A DNA stretch of 6,171 nt from Candidatus Pacearchaeota archaeon (lineage in GTDB: Archaea > Nanobdellota > Nanobdellia > Pacearchaeales > GW2011-AR1), in NCBI GenBank assembly GCA_023140635.1, contig JAGLLG010000020.1:1-6171 (forward strand), written 5' to 3'. Both the position numbers and the translations under genes were made by a program. A model generated the notes under the pieces. It was not told where the DNA came from, ran no database searches, and worked only from the letters and a program-made list of their open reading frames with translations. The stretch's first letter is position 1. Every line of letters starts with the position of its first letter. Below are positions 4,861-6,171 of this stretch, piece by piece.

Positions 4861-5649
4861 GTGAAAATGATATCAAAACCTGAGTTAGTTAAAAAATTGA
4901 AAGGTTATTTTGACCTGAATATTTATGAAACAAAAGTATGGTTAGCTTTGCTTTCAAAGGGTATCTCCTCGGCAGGAGAGGTTTCAGAACTCTCTGGAGT
5001 TCCTAGAAGCCGAACTTATGATGTTTTTGAATCTCTTGAAAAGCAAGGATTTGTAATCCAAAAATTAGGTAAACCTGTAAAATATATCGCGGTGAAACCT
5101 GAAATCGTTATCGAGAAATTGAAAAATAACACTATTAAGCTCTCTGAAGAAAAGGTAAAAACATTATCTGGTTTAAAAGATACTACAGAATATAAAGAAT
5201 TAAAAGAGCTTCATAAAACAGGTTTTGAGCCGACTAAGAACCATGAACTTTCTACCTCAATTAAGGGACGAAGCAACCTTTATTTACAAATGAAGACACT
5301 TATGGAAAGTTCTGAAAAGATGGTATACCTAACATCTTCAGCTTATGAGCTTTTGTCAAAACAAAAAATGTTTAAAGATATTTTTACGAAATTAAAGAAA
5401 CGAAAGGTCGATGTTAAGGTTATGATTTCGGATGACAAGGACGAAGCAAATAAGTTATCGAAGAAATTAGGTGTTACAATTAAGTCTAAACCAATCAACT
5501 CTCGTTTCATTATCTCTGATAGATCTGAGCTTATCTTTACGATTAAACCAACAAACGTTCACGAAGATTTTGATTATGGTGTATGGATTAATTCTCCATT
5601 TTTCATAAGTTCGTTGGTATATTTATTTGATACTGCTTGGAAAGATTAA
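4861..5649 (+). CDS. TrmB-family transcriptional regulator
   Basis: A 262-residue protein. Residues about 16-78 form the TrmB-type winged helix: LNIYETKVWLALL opens it, AGEVSELSGVPRSRTYDVFESLEKQGF is the helix-turn-helix with the recognition helix near 48-60, and the wing follows to about residue 78. A charged helical linker (82-106) probably mediates dimerisation. Residues about 130-262 resemble the C-terminal domain of this family, which has a phospholipase-D-like fold and in studied members binds sugars. No catalytic HxK motif is visible, so it is likely a sensor without enzyme activity. The GTG at 4861 suits the TATA spacing; an ATG two codons later is an alternative. The ligand and target genes are unknown, since no sugar transport or metabolic genes lie nearby. 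The gene is followed by an insertion sequence. Confidence 0.9.
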   Translation: MKMISKPELVKKLKGYFDLNIYETKVWLALLSKGISSAGEVSELSGVPRSRTYDVFESLEKQGFVIQKLGKPVKYIAVKPEIVIEKLKNNTIKLSEEKVKTLSGLKDTTEYKELKELHKTGFEPTKNHELSTSIKGRSNLYLQMKTLMESSEKMVYLTSSAYELLSKQKMFKDIFTKLKKRKVDVKVMISDDKDEANKLSKKLGVTIKSKPINSRFIISDRSELIFTIKPTNVHEDFDYGVWINSPFFISSLVYLFDTAWKD

Positions 5650-5682
5650 GAAACCAATTAAGTTTATACAATGTTCTCTCCG

Positions 5683-5709
5683 TGTGCGACCTACAGACAT
5701 ATGTCGTAC
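5683..5709. repeat. Palindromic terminus of the insertion sequence
   Basis: GTGCGAC (5683-5689) pairs with GTCGTAC (5703-5709) through seven pairs including one G-U. The right arm overlaps the perfect palindrome GACATATGTC (5696-5705). Two similar nonamers, TGTGCGACC (5682) and TGTCGTACC (5702), lie 20 bases apart as imperfect direct repeats. The block sits immediately beyond the transposase stop codon, so it could be a transposase binding site, a terminator, or both. Confidence 0.45.
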
Positions 5710-5710
5710 C

Positions 5711-6171
5711 CTAAAATAATAAACCAAAATCATTAAAAATTTCGTCAGGCGTCTTCTTTTCTAAGCTCGTATGCGGTCTGAAATGATTATATCGCATTCT
5801 CCAAAGTTCAGGATCTCCATTGCAAAAAGGAAATTCTCTTTTGAAAGTTTGAAACAATCTTTCAACTTTTCCCTGAGTTGTTGGAGAATGAATTGCTCCG
5901 CGAATATGCTCAATTCCTCGTTTCCTAAGCTCTCTATCAAACTTTGAGTGCTTACTCTTAGAACCATAAGCCGAACCATTATCTGTTAGAATTTGCTTTG
6001 GTTTCCCATAAATTTTTATTAATTTATCAATCAAATTTATCACGATATTTGTCGTTACAGAATTAACTGGAAGGAAAGCCAAACTTTTTCTTGAACAATC
6101 ATCAAGCACAGAAATAACATATTTGTCGTCGACCTTTTGATCACTATGGTCAATCTGCCAAAGAGAATTCG
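5711..6171 (-). CDS. DDE transposase, IS481-like, partial at the window edge
   Basis: The C-terminal 152 residues of a transposase with an rve/integrase catalytic core; the start lies beyond the right edge. The DDE triad is complete: the first Asp in LWQID (residue 7 of the visible part), the second in LTDNGSAY (residue 63) and the Glu in QGKVERLF (residue 103), with 39 residues between the last two. The end carries the YNHFRPHTSLEKKTPDEIF motif typical of IS481 and IS3 relatives. A GTG at 6109 could be taken for a start, but the frame stays open upstream and encodes the first catalytic Asp, so the gene continues. There is no frameshift or internal stop in the visible part. The missing N-terminus should hold the DNA-binding helices. 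IS481 rather than IS3 is favoured by sequence style only. Confidence 0.85.
   Translation of the reverse strand, partial: NSLWQIDHSDQKVDDKYVISVLDDCSRKSLAFLPVNSVTTNIVINLIDKLIKIYGKPKQILTDNGSAYGSKSKHSKFDRELRKRGIEHIRGAIHSPTTQGKVERLFQTFKREFPFCNGDPELWRMRYNHFRPHTSLEKKTPDEIFNDFGLLF

Larger units (their letters stand above)
5682..6171 (-). mobile_element. Insertion sequence, IS481-like, partial (3' part)
   Basis: The element is identified by its transposase and runs off the right edge of the window. The end nearest the TrmB-family gene is not certain. A candidate is the TGT at 5682, 33 bases after the TrmB-family stop codon, because many IS481-type elements begin with TGT. Without the other end neither the terminal inverted repeat nor a target duplication can be verified. 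Confidence 0.6.

Noticed and set aside
5761..5979. Alternative minus-strand frame inside the transposase, considered as a frameshift product
   Set aside because: The main frame is intact through all catalytic motifs, and the alternative frame shows no domain.

Overview
The window looks like archaeal chromosomal DNA from an AT-rich genome. It carries an archaeal initiation factor 2 beta subunit, a 20S proteasome beta subunit, the archaeal KH/beta-CASP nuclease aCPSF1 (FttA), an archaeal presenilin-type intramembrane protease and a TrmB-family regulator. The promoters have archaeal TATA boxes, several placed so that transcripts would begin at the start codon. The proteasome beta N-terminus and the small zinc protein resemble those I associate with DPANN archaea of the Woesearchaeota/Pacearchaeota kind. 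That placement is an inference and was not tested.

Layout. Positions 1-311 hold no gene. They contain a strong hairpin (22-53), a branched RNA-like fold closed by a 9-bp helix (97-212) and a second nested stem set (225-299). On the minus strand follow a small DUF5679-like zinc protein (312-500) and aIF2-beta (542-943), probably one operon with aIF2-beta first. A 112-bp divergent promoter region separates them from the plus-strand genes psmB (1056-1721) and aCPSF1/fttA (1792-3681), a gene pair also found together in other archaea. Next come an A22-type aspartyl intramembrane protease (3746-4711) and a TrmB-family regulator with its own promoter (4861-5649). The window ends inside an insertion sequence: the 3' part of an IS481-like DDE transposase on the minus strand, with a hairpin-forming terminus just downstream of the regulator gene.

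How the parts fit. The centre is an information-processing and turnover block: translation initiation (aIF2-beta), protein degradation (proteasome beta), transcription termination and RNA cleavage (aCPSF1) and membrane proteolysis. The TrmB-family gene and the IS mark the move to a more variable flank. Promoter geometry suggests that first genes are read from leaderless transcripts, while DUF5679 and the membrane protease have Shine-Dalgarno sites. The least explained parts are the structured 5' region and an inverted repeat straddling the TATA box of the TrmB-family gene, which looks like an autoregulatory operator.
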